Positions 23,775 to 35,367 of a DNA stretch of 64,000 nucleotides are shown piece after piece; positions within the stretch are counted from its first letter, which is position 1; every line of letters begins with the position of its first letter. The notes beneath the pieces were generated by a model that was given only the letters and a program-made list of their open reading frames with translations, had not been told where the DNA came from and did no database searches. Origin of the DNA: Pohlia nutans (Eukaryota; Streptophyta; Bryopsida; Bryales; Mniaceae); the NCBI GenBank assembly GCA_022496805.1, contig CM040100.1, positions 20,613,009 to 20,677,008 of the forward strand, in the 5' to 3' direction. Made by a program: the position numbers and the translations under genes.

Positions 23775-24481
23775 TATCCACTTCCAATTTGTAACTTGAA
23801 TACAAGCATGCCTTATTGAAAGCATTCACCATGGAATGCCATCACATTCAATGAGGTTTATTTTATTTTATTGTATTTTTAATCTCTAAATGTTCAAATA
23901 GACATTTATTTCTGTTGAGAGAATTAACTGTCAGTTTGTTCATGATCAAACAAGAAAGCAAGCTTCTAGCAATGAATTCCACAATGAAACCCACAATTGC
24001 AAAAGTTTGAAAAAATGTACAAGAAAAATCTAAATAGACTATTTCACAAAGTCCCTAGCATAGTCCTAAAGTACGACATTCTAAGAGCTAAAATACAACA
24101 TTTTTAGAGTTAGAGTACGACATTCTAATCGCAAGAGTACTATGTTCTTAGAGCTAAACTTTAACAATATTTCACATAAAATCTAAAGTCACAAACAACA
24201 AAATATAGAAAAAAATGAATACAATCGCCAAAAAATCTTCTAAACTTAATTTTTTTTGAATGAAGTCTACTAATATTAAAAGATATTGGAAATGTAAGAA
24301 TAGAAATAATGAATGGATGTCCAAAAGAAAAAAGATGGTTGTTCATACTCGCCTTCAATGCAGAGTTCGTATCACTCTATGAATGAAAATACACAAAATA
24401 ATCACAGTTGGTGAATGAATTGTAGCCTTTACATGCAGTATCAACCGAAAGACACTAAATGGGAACCAAGGGTTTGATCTT
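23775..24481. other. Intergenic, no gene seen
   Basis: AT-rich. A short internal repetition around 24060-24145 (AGAGTACGACATTCTAA-type phrases three to four times) is the only structure seen. Confidence 0.5.
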
Positions 24482-24679
24482 CACTACAAAAGTAGGAAAT
24501 GTGTCGTTTTTCACTTACTATAAATGAAAAAGGAATGAAACTGCGTCAGGCACATGGGCTGTGTTAGTGTTGGTAAGTGGTTTTGGTCACAAGAAGACAA
24601 AAATATAAGCATAATATTCAGCAATTGTTCAATGTTCCCACGAAATGGGGAATGAAAAACGACAGGTCTTCTACTAGTG
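24482..24679. mobile_element. CACTA-like MITE, imperfect ends
   Basis: The left end CACTACAAAAGTAGGAAATG then TGTCGTTTTTCA pairs with the right end TGAAAAACGACAGGTCTTCT then ACTAGTG. The termini begin CACTA, but the 3-bp flanks (CTT and GTA) do not match, so the target duplication is lost or the ends are eroded. It is about 198 bp. Confidence 0.65.
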
Positions 24680-24949
24680 GTAGATTACAGAAGCTAAAAA
24701 GTGCACGGATTTGTCCTTGTAAAGCTTTTGTTCATTGAGGAACTTGTGATTCGCTTGAGTTCCATCATCCTTCCAACGGTGCGCCCTGGCTGAGTGTGTG
24801 GAAGCAGAAGCCCGCAGGCCAAAAAATCCTACTGTGTGGCGCAGCTTCAGTTTTGATGACATGCTTTCTGTGGGACATCTACCGGAGCTCTTCACTTTCT
24901 TCATTCCTCTCCTCATCTCTCTTTACTTTCCTTTTTCTCATAAAAAGGA

Positions 24950-25338
24950 TACACCCCGAAAGGACCAAGGATTCATGGATTTAAAATGACAAATTCAATC
25001 CATCATATTGTGAAACATAGCATTCAATAGTATGCACTATGGCTCTACAGTAGATGGTGTGGAATATTTCACACCCAACAATACTTCATCGGTAGCTAAG
25101 TGGACAGGTGGAGGCTCAAGGTGATGAGCAGAGTGCATGAAAGAAAGACAGTGGGCATGAATGCTGCTGAATGTTATGAAAATATAGTTTAGATGGGACC
25201 AAATTTTATATCACTGGAATCACTGAAGAATATTGTATGTGTCGGTCAAAAAACAAATTCATTGAAGTAAAGGAGCTACTCAAAAGTGCTATAAAAACAT
25301 GATACCAAATTTGGGCTTCTTGACCCCTTAGGGGTTAA
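24950..25338. mobile_element. TTAA-type element R (copy 1) with an insertion inside
   Basis: The right end ACCCCTTAGGGGTTAA is clear and the left end near 24950 is degraded. It matches the element in a J-protein intron at 49399-49632 in order (AAGGACC...TTCATGG, TTTAAAATGAC, GGACCA(A/C)ATTTTATATCAC), except for about 165 bp present only here. Confidence 0.7.
25016..25177. mobile_element. Small element with CATARCATTCA ends
   Basis: The inserted segment starts CATAGCATTCAATAGTATGC and ends GCTGCTGAATGTTATG, imperfect inverse repeats. It is flanked by TGAAA on both sides (25011-25015 and 25178-25182), a likely 5-bp target duplication. The related copy of element R at 49399 has a single GTGAAA at this point, that is, an empty site. 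An inverted, diverged relative lies at about 45220-45350. Confidence 0.7.
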
Positions 25339-26349
25339 AACGTCCATCTCGTCATATTTCTTCTACTTTTTTTCGTCGTTTGTTTGGGACCTCAGATCTA
25401 CACCAAACCTAATTTCTAGAGCTCTGTGCACTTGAGTGTCACAATTTTAAATCGCTTTTAACATTGACCCAAAGACCATTGTGAATAGAGATCCTATTGA
25501 AGTAGTTTGTTTAGCCAGGGTAGCAAGGTTTACCTTTGGTGTTTTTTCTTAAATTAGTGTTATGATTATTATGTTGGTCATATTGGTAAAAAGAATTATA
25601 ATTCATATCAATAACCAATATTTAGTATTTTTTAACAAATATGACCATTAATTGGGTGAATTTTTTATGAAGTACATTATATGCTACTATATACATTGTA
25701 TGACATTGTAATGTAAGTTACAACTTACTTCATAAATGTCATGTCATGATTTAGCAACCTATACATATTCTTGATGTGTTATCCAATCTCCTCTTTTAAT
25801 CTACATTTTATATAAAATTACGACATTACATATACATGTTTATTTAAAGGCAATCGGAAAAGTTCATTACTTAATTTTTTATAAAGTTAATAGAACTAAT
25901 TGAAACAGATAACAAACTAAAATGGTTCAAAGTAACTTCATTTGTGAGGATGGAATTTTTTTAGTGAAATTAATGCAATTTTAGTCCTTGGATTGAAATC
26001 CCAATATTTTAAAACTTTTGGCACTTGTTCTAGTTTTTAGGACTTTGGACACTTGAATGATCAAGGATCGCCGATCACTATTTGAGAGTTCAAAATCTAT
26101 GGCCGATTCTTGTCACCTTCTTGTTCATCGTGTCTGTGCAATGAATCTCCCTCGGCTAGAATTGGTCTCCGCTCCAATAGAGATCGTTCGATGTTGCATT
26201 TGTTTACTGGCTGCATTCAACTCCTCCGATCCACATGTGTTTGCGTAAAGAGAACTCTAACTTATCCAGTTGGTGCATGCAAGACGGACGCCATGGCCAA
26301 ACAGATTGGAGCATGAATGATCTGTGCCTATAAAATGCAGGCTCACGAA
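25339..26349. other. Intergenic DNA upstream of the 27-kb gene
   Basis: AT-rich to 26040, then GC-richer DNA that may be the start of the promoter or leader of the gene at 27.5 kb. The short frames at 26057-26316 show no recognisable domain. Confidence 0.4.
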
Positions 26350-27240
26350 ATGGCTTCTCTTGTGCATTCTCTACAATCACTTACAACTCGCCGCTGGAGT
26401 AGGTTAGTCTATTGAACTTTCTTGTTCGATTAAATTTTTTCACTTTGTATAAGCGATTGATTTTTGTATGTGTATGTGCGATTTGCTGTGACATCGTCCG
26501 GTGTTGTTTATTACTCGCTGTTGCGGTCTATGTCAAGAGTAAACTTAAATGTCTGAGCGATGGCTGCCGATTTGAAATGGCTTCTCTTGAGCATTCTCTA
26601 CAATCGCTTACAACTCGCCGCTGGAGTGGTAGTACTTCCCTCTCTTCTTGATTACATTCTTGTTCGATTTAAATTTTTCACGTTGTATAAGCGATTGATT
26701 TTTGTATGTGCGATTTTGTTGTGAGCATCGCCCGGTGTTGTTTAATTACTCGCTGTTGCGGTCTATGTAAAAATAATCTTGAATGTTTGAGTGATGGCTG
26801 TTGATTTGAAGTGTCGGGGCTTGCATCTTGGCTTCTCTTGTGCATTCTCTACAATCGCTTGCAGCTCGCCGCTGGAGTAGTAGTACTTCCCTCTCTTCTT
26901 GATTATATTAGGTTAGTCTAATGAACTTTCTTGTTCGATTAAAAAATTGACGATTGATTTTTGTATGTGTATGTGCGATTTGCTGTGAGTCCTGTTGGAC
27001 ATCGTCCGGTGTTGTTTATTACTCGCTGTTGCGGTCTATGTCAAGAGTAAACTTAAACGTTTGAGCGATGGTTGCCGATTTGAAGTGTCAGGGCTCGCAT
27101 CTTGGTTTCTTGGAAGAGCTTTTGTGCTGGTACTTAATTTGCTGGCTCTGAAAATCATACAAGCTTCTCTTCTGCATTCTCTTTGATTTGATATTTACGC
27201 TTAGAACTCGCAGCTCTATAGGTGAGTAGTACTTTTTGAT
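26350..27240 (+). repeat. Tandemly duplicated leader/promoter block, about four units
   Basis: The unit starts GGCTTCTCTTGTGCATTCTC near 26351, 26577, 26829 and 27161. It continues CTTACAACTCGCCGCTGGAG, a (GTAG)GTTAGT-like string, TTCTTGTTCGATTAAA, a TTTTTGTATGTGTATGTGCG block and TCCGGTGTTGTTTATTACTC. Units are 226-332 bp apart. Several copies carry GGAGTAG followed by GTTAGT, and the last has ATAG followed by GTGAGT, which look like splice donors, so a leader exon plus intron start may have been copied. It directly precedes the gene at 27486. Confidence 0.85.
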
Positions 27241-27485
27241 TATGTGTATTGAAATCTGTTGTTCGATAGACTAACCAATCGACTGTTGAAGTTTGTCAGT
27301 CGATTGGTTTTGCTTGTGCGATCTGATGTTCCGTTCAATATTGCTGTCGGACATAGCCCGGTGTTGTTTAATGACTCGTTGTTGAGGAATAATCCTGAGT
27401 GTTTTGAGTGAGGGCTGCAGATTTGAAGTGTCAGGGGTTTTCGAGAAGGTATTTTTGGTGCTCGGAGGTAATTTTGGCTTTGACA

Positions 27486-28794
27486 ATGCAAGCGATCGGG
27501 TGCGCGTCGAGCTTCACAAGTGGAGCGCCGTGGATCGGAATGCGAGGATCACGTTCTTTTTACAAGCCGCGTGCTAGGAATTTGTCTCCACGAGGCTCTC
27601 TTGCACTTCAGGTACTTGTTTGGTCTCCTCGTGAGCTAGCTTATTTTAATTAAAGACTAGCTTATTTTGTAGTAGAATTTAGTCTGTGGTGGTAAGGCTA
27701 TTGTTTAAGTTTGCTGGTGATGTGACTTTTGCCTAAAATCCTCTCTCAAATGGATAATGTGTTTAAGCAGGGCGAGGGCGAGGGCGAGGACGAATGCTCA
27801 ACAGTTGACTACAACGACTTCGCAACACAGTGGCTTTCAGCGGACTTTTTGGACTTGCGGTTGCGTTCTTCCGGGTATGTCCTCTTCCTGTCCGGACTGT
27901 TGGGTCATCTTTGACGAAATTTCCATTAAGCCATGAGTCATGTTCTTCAGATACCGGTATACCAGAAACAAAATCTTCTGGTTTAATCTGTTTTTGGTTG
28001 CGTTTTTCCTGACTCTGATTTTAAGACTCCGTTCTTAAGATGCAAGTCCACATACCAAGATTGAGAAGCGTTAAGAGACGTGCAAATTAAAAAATCTGAG
28101 AATGAAATGGAATGATTTTACTCAGTTTTCGGGTGCAAGCAAATCTAGATCTGCACAGGGTGTTAATCGTGAAACCAAAAAATCTTGCACTCCATTCTCA
28201 CCGTTTCGATTGGCACCAGCTTGATATGCAATGAAGCTATACAAGCACTTCGAAATCATTTCCAGAAAAAGGACGAGCAGTTAACCATTACCGGAATGCC
28301 AAGCAAATCTGATCTACAATCGCTTGAGGTAAGTACTTTACAGTCCTCTTTTTCAGTTTCACAATTCACAATAATTATATAACGAGCAGTAGCAATTTAG
28401 GTTTGAACATTATTTAATGTTTTAAATCTTTGTATGTGTACTTACTGCTTAAGAACCGAGTCTTTAAGAATAGGAGGGATACAAAAGAAACACAATCAAA
28501 GCGCATTTACAATTGCAATAAATCAGAGGATTCTGTTTTTCGTTAACCCTGCATGTTTACTGTAAGTTGGATACACGCCTTTGGCTATAAACTCACTATT
28601 TTCCACAGTTCATTGAATCTTCACCTTTGTCACAAGAGCAGGTTGAAGCGCCTGCAGCCTACCAAGGAAATCTGCCTCGACCCCTGCCGAATGTGATAGT
28701 CCTGGACGAAGCGTATTTTTCTCAGTTGTACAACAGTAGCAGCACTTACATGCCGATGACGACGTGCAGCTTCTTGGACGAGTCATTTTGCTGA
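27486..28794 (+). CDS. Putative plastid-targeted protein of unknown function, four exons
   Basis: Frame-keeping exons are 27486-27611, 27771-27874, 28220-28328 and 28609-28794, giving 174 residues. Introns begin GTACTT, GTATGT and GTAAGT. The first 42 residues (MQAIGCASSFTSGAPWIG...) are rich in Ser, Arg and Gly with no acidic residue, like a chloroplast transit peptide. Exon 2 is acidic at its start (GEGEGEDECSTVDYNDF). Exons 3-4 give ICNEAIQALRNHF, PSKSDLQSLEFIESSPLSQE and PNVIVLDEAYFSQ, which read like a structured protein. Exon 4 continues to TGA at 28792. I do not recognise the family. The exon 3 acceptor (CACCAG at 28214-28219) was chosen because the upstream acceptor leads to a stop. 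A truncated or frameshifted gene is possible. Confidence 0.5.
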
Positions 28795-29968
28795 AACAAT
28801 GAGGCTCACTCGGTGAGTAGCACAGCCCATTCCTGCAGACTTTCAAAGTGAAAGATGTTGGAGCGTAGTGATATTCTCCATGTGTGTGGCTTGCTTCGGC
28901 GCTCTCTCCATACAAGTACAGTTCTGTAACATATGTGAATAAATTGAAATTTCCTTTTGTGATTTATACTAGGATGCCTGAATCTTGTCTGCCTCGCTGC
29001 ACACATAGTTTCAATCAAGTGCACTTTGCTATGAGTGGTTACAAGCTTGCAACGCATTAGAGGGACCTAGATTGTAAGAACAGATTTCAGCACCTGTAGT
29101 TTCAAACTTATCCAAGCATTGTTCAGTCTGCTAATATTCGCTTTGTCTTCTTAATTTCTTCATTCAATTCGTCCATCTGTCTTAAACCGGGTATCAAATT
29201 ACACAAGGTGTACAGAGGGGCACATTCAAAAATTTGCACACTTAAGCAAGCAAACAAGAGGATTTGACCCTGAGCACTTCCTTACTACGGAGTACATGAA
29301 AGAAACATTCTATCTTGTAGTACACCACAAGAGTATTTAAAAGAGCTTAAGCTCATCTTTTAACTCCAATCATTTTCTGTGCTATGAACATTTGAAAAAT
29401 TAACATTCTTTTCTTGGATACATTTTAGAGATGATTGTAAAATTTGCAATATTGCAACCTCTAAAATCTTTCTACTGAGATTGAAAATTTCTTGAGTTCA
29501 TGTGCATAGTACTGTACATATGCAATGGTTTTACAAATACAAGTACTTTGGGCACTTCAAGAATTGTGTGTATTTTCTATTATTTATCATACATGTGTTC
29601 CTCAATGCTAAAAATTTTGCAATACTTTTACCACATATTTGTAATGATACCACTTTTGCAATGTTTTTTACAATGGTTTTCATTGAATTTGTAGTTTTTA
29701 GGGCATCAAACTAGTACCAATGTGGACCTTGGACACTATGCTCTGACACTATTCCTAGCTAACCCACAAAACTACCCTTTCTACTAGTCCATTGTCTCAA
29801 TAACACATTCTGCTGTGGATCTCGGATTGTGTACAATCATGTGATCATCCATGGATGCATGCACAAGAAGCAAAATCCAATGTAAGCACAATTGGTGGCC
29901 GACTTGAATATTGGTTGGTCATAGACCTTGAAGTCTCTTGTGAAGAAAATGCAAGAAGCTGGAAACGC
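28795..29968. other. 3' flank and intergenic DNA
   Basis: No second gene is resolved. The minus-strand frame at 28610-28915 is antisense to exon 4 and is rejected. From about 29150 the sequence is AT-rich with no structure seen. Confidence 0.4.
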
Positions 29969-30053
29969 CGTATTGGTTAAATTTGCCAATCCCTGATATT
30001 TTTTAGTGTAACAAGTTACATGTTACACTAGAAAATAACAGGGATTGGCCAAT
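29969..30053. repeat. Foldback MITE, split by the TTAA element that follows
   Basis: The left arm CGTATTGGTTAAATTTGCCA then ATCCCTGATATTTTTTAGTG pairs with CACTAGAAAATAACAGGGAT then TGGCCAATTTAA. The last part of the right arm, TTAACCAATATGG, is found only after the neighbouring element, at 30561-30573. Removing that element restores an arm that matches to the outer end. Confidence 0.85.
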
Positions 30054-30564
30054 TTAACCCCTTTAGGATGTTGCAGCCAGAATTGGCTTACGTTTTCTGT
30101 ATTTGAGGATTTAGTGCCTGATGGTGAAAGTATTCACGGATTATGGTTTCTACAATTTTTTGGGCATGAACTCCAGTAATATTTTAAGATTTTTGGAGAT
30201 TTTTTTTGAGTCATATTGAAGATTCTGTGCCTGCGCAAGTGGCACATTATACGTATTACAACACATACAAGGATTACAAGCTCGCCTATTTTACTTCTTC
30301 TCCAGCTTTATACAGTACAAACTTAGTATACTTGGGGCCCATCATCCGTCGGCATTCACAAATTTCTTACCAGAGCATAGATCTTTCAAATCCACTTTCG
30401 ATTGTGAAATTGTGTAGCACACTTGCAAGTGTTCACTATGTAAAAACATCTACCTCAAAAAAATGTGGCTGTGGGTTACTAAATGGTGACTGTACATCAG
30501 TTATCTTCAGAATACCCAGGAATAATTCTCGTATGCCATTCTGAGAACATCCTAAAGGGGTTAA
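30054..30564. mobile_element. TTAA/CCC-end element inserted in a foldback arm
   Basis: The ends TTAACCCCTTTAGGATGTT and AACATCCTAAAGGGGTTAA are a perfect 19-bp inverted repeat including TTAA. The insertion site is a TTAA in the right arm of the foldback starting at 29969, so TTAA is duplicated at integration. The interior holds a 112-codon frame (30206-30544) with no transposase-like features that I recognise. Confidence 0.9.
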
Positions 30565-31994
30565 CCAATATGGAGTTTGGAGTTTGCATCAAAATAGACT
30601 GTGTGTACCATACCATTCATTGAGCTTGATCTTGGTATTTCCACTATTAATATCTTACCATATTGCTGTTCTAGTTGTATTTGTGAGATAGTAGAGTACA
30701 GTACCGGTAATAAGTATACGTCACTTCCTTTGAAATGAGAAATGGACATGAGAATTGATTAAATTGGAATCTTTGAGTGAGATTTGAACAAGTTGGAGAA
30801 CACAAGATACACTACACATACATACAAGTTTTGACAAAAATATTTCATTTTGAACAATTTCTACTTATTAAAACCCATTTTTTGACATACTTAATTCAAA
30901 CATATATAGCAACATATTTGATTACTTAAAGGATATTGTAATCATTATAGAAGGAATGGAGATCCTTTTTAGAATCATGTGCAAAAAAGAACATGCATTT
31001 TGAAGCATTATTGACAAAGATATCAAATTTTGAAGTTTCAAATCAAGTTTTTAATCAAATGTTTTGTTTATTTCATATCTCATACAAGAAATCTCAAAAT
31101 ATTGAATTCTTTTTTATCATACTATTGAAGTAGACTCAATTATCTCACCATCACACTTTACAATTTTTGATTTGGATAATTTTACCACCTGTAGTATCAT
31201 TTGGTATTTTGTAGCAGTGAAGGTGGGGAATATATGGCTCATTAGCAAAAAGGCTTATGGGAATTTATTATTTCAGCCTTAAAGGCTGATGCCACTTTGC
31301 TTTTGTTGAATACCAAAGGCTGCCTACTTTGTGGAAATATGACAAATGGGCTACAGTGGTGGATGTCATTAAGAGCAAAACATGCGAAGGTCATATGTTG
31401 TATATTGAAACTTACTTTGAATCTTCAACCGTGTACAATGTATGACCCGTCTGGGTTTAGGAGGAGGCGATTTAGGGTTTAGGGAGCGGACGTCAGGGCC
31501 AACAAAAGTAGTTGGCAGCATGTCACGATGATGTCACTAGGGCTAAGGCAGATCCAGCCAACCTGGCAATCAGACCAAGTATCATGCGACAGTGGAAAGC
31601 ATCAGGCGATTATTCCATTAAATTTTTTTTTTCCTTTGTTGCGATTAGCCACATGAATAAAAATGTAGCCACTTGGCGAAAATTCGCTCACTTTAACTTC
31701 ACTATTCTGTAGTGTATCTACCTTTGTAACAAACACTGACAAGAACTTACTGCTGAGTACCATACAGTGGAGTGCAAAACGAGTGCAAAATTTCACTCAT
31801 CATTCATTACAAACAATAGCCATTTCTTTTTCTAAAATGAGAATCTTGGAACCAAATTTTGCCATATTATAGTACACAAGATGCACTACACATACAATTC
31901 AATTGTGATCTTAAAAACGTATATTTGAATTTATTCTTCATTCAAATTTAAACCCACGTTTAAGTAGCTAACACGTTTAGACAAATTTTGTTAT
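30565..31994. other. Intergenic, no gene seen
   Basis: AT-rich. A short GC-richer island with GGGTTTAGGAGGAGG and TTTAGGGTTTAGGG (31450-31480) contains two telomere-type heptamers, but no coding frame follows. Confidence 0.45.
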
Positions 31995-32227
31995 TTAACC
32001 CTTAAAGGTCCAGAGAACCCTTTCTAACCAGTATAATACAACACTATTTCATTGTATTTGACATGGTTCCACACCTCCTATGGGTTTAAGATCAAAAGTG
32101 AAGTTAAAATTCCTGTCGAATTGATATTAATGAGCTATTGGGGTCTCAATTTGGAACTTTCTATTTACAACAAATGTCAAATATACGCCAATGTATCTAC
32201 TATCCCCATTAGCCCTTTAAGGGTTAA
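31995..32227. mobile_element. TTAA/CCC-end MITE, 233-bp subfamily F (copy 2)
   Basis: Begins TTAACCCTTAAAGGTCCAGA and ends AGCCCTTTAAGGGTTAA. It has the same length and internal order as the copy at 13721-13953, with scattered base differences. Confidence 0.9.
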
Positions 32228-32851
32228 GGTGTATCAAACTCTTCACAAAAAGAATAGAATCTTTTACAAAATCAAGTGCAAAAAAAATCACAAAATTTGA
32301 AGTTTTATTATATAAGATATGGAATTTTGAAGTTTTAGCTCCAAAGTTGCTCTATTTATGAATATTTATGATATATTTATATTCTTTGAGTCAAATTTGG
32401 CAGTGTTGTAGTACATAAGATACACTATATATACATATGAGTTTTGATAAATAAATAAAAAAGTATTTTCATCTATTTCTAATTGAATTTCAAATTCCTA
32501 CCTTAAATACTTAATTCAAACAAACAAAGTACGTTCTATGCAAGTTTTCCATTGGCATATTTGAAATATACCATATTGTTCCTCATCATGTCCTTCACCT
32601 TCTATCAAAATTTTGGATTGTAAAAGATTCTTTTGTAATTATTTCAGCTTCTTACATGTCAAACATAGAAATTGGGTTTTTATTTTTATTTTTTCATCCT
32701 ATATTTCATGCCACCAAATTTTACAAATATATTGTTCATGAAGTTGCAATGTTGTGTACAATATTTCACGCTCATTCAACCATTTTTGTGCAAGTGGGAA
32801 TTGTAGAAGGTGAGGACAGTAAAAAATTACGCAAAATTTTTGGACCCCACT
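32228..32851. other. Intergenic, no gene seen
   Basis: AT-rich sequence. The 93-codon frame at 32656-32937 runs into the following foldback and is not accepted as a gene. Confidence 0.5.
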
Positions 32852-33736
32852 GTACAATGGCCTCCAATAAGTCTTGCAACCCCACTTTCAAACCTCACAC
32901 TAAAACATCTATCACACTCACTACGACGGTTCGCTGACCATTAAATTTTGCATGTACCACCGCTTGGACATAAAGCATTTTTGGGCCAAATTTGGTACCT
33001 TAAAAATGCACGGTTTATGAAATAATACTAATTTGCTAACTTTTAGGCCTCTGTTAAAAACAAATCATATATGGTACCCAATAGCTGCCAAGGATCCAAA
33101 TTTTTGGTAGAAGGTAGAAGTCGCAATGAGGAACAATATGGTGTTATAAAAAATAATGGTATTCCTAGGTATTTTTGTGTTCACATGCAATTCAAAATTT
33201 TAAAAAGAAGGCTAAATTTTTGTTTAATTATATAATAAAGTAATTTTCTACTTTTGTCACTTTCTTTGTAACACCATGTTGTCATAGTAAGGAATAACAT
33301 GGTGTCACAAAAAGATGAGGAAAAAAGGTCAATTACTTTATTTTGTAATCAAACAAAAATTTGGTATTATTTTTAAAATTTTGAATTGCATGTGAACACA
33401 AAAATACCTAGGAATACCATTATTTTTTATAACACCATATTGTTCCTCATTGCGACTTCTACCTTCTACCAAAAATTTGAATCCTTGGCAGCTATTGGGT
33501 ACCATATATGATTTTTTTTAACAGAGGTCTAAAAGTTAGCAAACTAGCATTATTCCATAAACCGTGCATTTTTAAGGTACCAAATTTGGCCCAAAAATGC
33601 TTTATGTCCAAGCGAACCGTCGTAAAATTGGTACATGCAAAATTTCATGGTCAACGAACCGTCGTAGTGAGTGTGATAAATGTTTTAATGTGAGGTTTGA
33701 AAGTGGGGTTGCAAGACTTACTGGAGGCCATTGTAC
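32852..33736. mobile_element. 885-bp foldback element, arms about 430 bp
   Basis: The left arm starts GTACAATGGCCTCCAATAAG and the right arm ends with its inverse (CTTACTGGAGGCCATTGTAC). Pairing continues almost to the centre near 33294, where TAACACCATGTTGTCA faces AACATGGTGTCAC around a loop of about 15 nt. The arms differ by a few substitutions and one indel of about 13 bp beside the TACGACGGTTCG motif (near 32988 and 33622). There is no coding capacity, and a transcript would form a very long hairpin. Confidence 0.95.
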
Positions 33737-34171
33737 ATTCATTTGATACTTTTGGGAGATGCCTTCAGGTTTACAATACATGCATGTGGCAAAAGTTTTT
33801 AAACAAAATGCTTAGCTCCATATACGGTTGGCTATGGTCTTGGCCAACAGGTTATGCCTAATGACGATGAGTGTGAATCAGGATGATGATTGATAAGAGC
33901 TAGAAAACACACCAGTCTAATGCTGTCAAGAGTCTGTCAAGAGTCTGTCAGAGATGCGGCCATGCAGTGCTGGTCCGGACATGTCCGAATCACGGGACTT
34001 GCCAGCAAGGAACCGGAGACCAGTGTACTCCAGCTTCACGAGCATGATCGCTCTCTCTTTGACTTCATTTCCGATTAACTTATTCCAACTTACATAATCA
34101 TCACCTACTCTATCTTCACATCGGAGCCAGCTGACCAAGTTCAGAGCACGAATTCCAACTGCCAAACAGAT

Positions 34172-34178
34172 ATAAAGA
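34172..34178 (+). promoter_or_regulatory. Likely TATA box
   Basis: TATAAAG within CAGATATAAAGAAATTGC lies 73 bp before the start codon at 34251, a typical spacing for a plant TATA box with a short leader. The surrounding 34000-34250 is GC-richer than the intergenic DNA. Confidence 0.45.
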
Positions 34179-34250
34179 AATTGCCCTCGCAGGCTTCCAG
34201 GTGCTTGCAATCAGTCAAGAGGTAATGATCAGATCTGCAAGCACTTCGAA

Positions 34251-35367
34251 ATGGGAGTCAGAGTCAAGCCATGTTCAGCTCTTACCATGAGGATAGTGGC
34301 TGTCAACGCTGCGGTGATGCTCACAGTGCTCCTCTTGTTTCCAACTCTTTCTTTCGTTACCGAGGGTCTCCTCACTCAATCCAACGATCATGCTATGCCT
34401 TCACTGAATCGAGAGGCGAAGGTCAAGCTGCGGAATCGAGTCTACGCCATTCGATTTGGTTCTAAAAGCCGGTTAGCAAGGGCGTTCATACTACCAGGTA
34501 AGGAAAAGCACAATGAATTGGCCCGTTCAGGTTCAATTCTTGCCTCAAGGATTGTTGTTCATGATTCTACAATGTAGCTAGGCGATAACTGGAAATGAAG
34601 GTTTCGAACGATATTATCACTGACCATGCAGCAATGAATTCTATGCATCTCAAAACTCGAATACAATCTTATGTGATGAATGGTGTGCAGACAACGTCGA
34701 GGGGGAACAAGAAATCACCGAAACAGCAAGCTGGCAGGACACGACATCCAAATGGCATCACTTGAGGAATGTCCGTGCTCGTCGACTGCAGGCTGTAATG
34801 TCTGATGAAAAGTGCTACGCAGTGGCCGTGGCAAAAACCTTCCGATTGCGCCGAATGGGACCTTCCAATGACCCTGGCCGGCCTATCAAGCTCTTCATCA
34901 TCTGCGCTAACTGGGGTCTCGGAAAGGTCAAGAAAGTGGGAATTCGGGTTGCGTTGGCATCTCCACGAGGGGCTCCTGCGAACCAGCACGTCGTTCCATT
35001 TGGGACCAATCACAGACGACGAGCATTGAAGCAATTACCTCAGCTTCAAGCTCCGCCTCTGCCATTCACGTTGCCTACGGTCCTACCGCTCTCTCCTCCT
35101 CCGGCACCACAGCTTCAAATTCCACCATTCACAGGGCCTTCCGTGCCGCAGCTCCGAATTCCACCTCTGCCATTTACAGGGCCCGCTACCCTTCCTCTTG
35201 TTCCTCCTGCACCTTTTCTCTCAGTCCCAACTTTGCCTGTCACGTTGCCTCCAGCTCTTCCATTACCAGGTGCATCTGGGCAGCCGGAGCAACTGAACTT
35301 GCCACCATTGCCTTTCCAGATTCCACCGCTTCCGTGCGTGCCATCTTCAAGCTTGCCATCCCCATGA
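34251..35367 (+). CDS. Secreted or membrane-anchored proline-rich protein, two exons
   Basis: Exons 34251-34497 and 34691-35367 join in phase (donor GTAAGG, acceptor TGCAG) to give 307 residues. Residues 13-35 (MRIVAVNAAVMLTVLLLFPT...) form a signal peptide or anchor, and translation could also start at Met-13. A middle part of about 150 residues has basic clusters (RNVRARRLQ, TNHRRRALK) and a globular-looking stretch RPIKLFIICANWGLGKVKKV. The last 95 residues are Pro/Leu-rich with repeats such as PQLQAPPLPFTLP and PQLRIPPLPFTGP, resembling plant cell-wall or apoplastic proline-rich proteins. I do not recognise a named family. The two exons lie in a GC-richer island and converge on the next gene. 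Confidence 0.6.

Noticed and set aside
28610..28915. 101-codon minus-strand frame
   Set aside because: It is antisense to exon 4 of the 27.5-kb gene and has a Cys/Ser-rich, non-family composition.
30206..30544. 112-codon frame inside the TTAA element as a transposase
   Set aside because: It is far shorter than a piggyBac transposase and shows no DDE/D-like motifs or cysteine-rich end. AT-rich elements of 500 bp produce such frames by chance.
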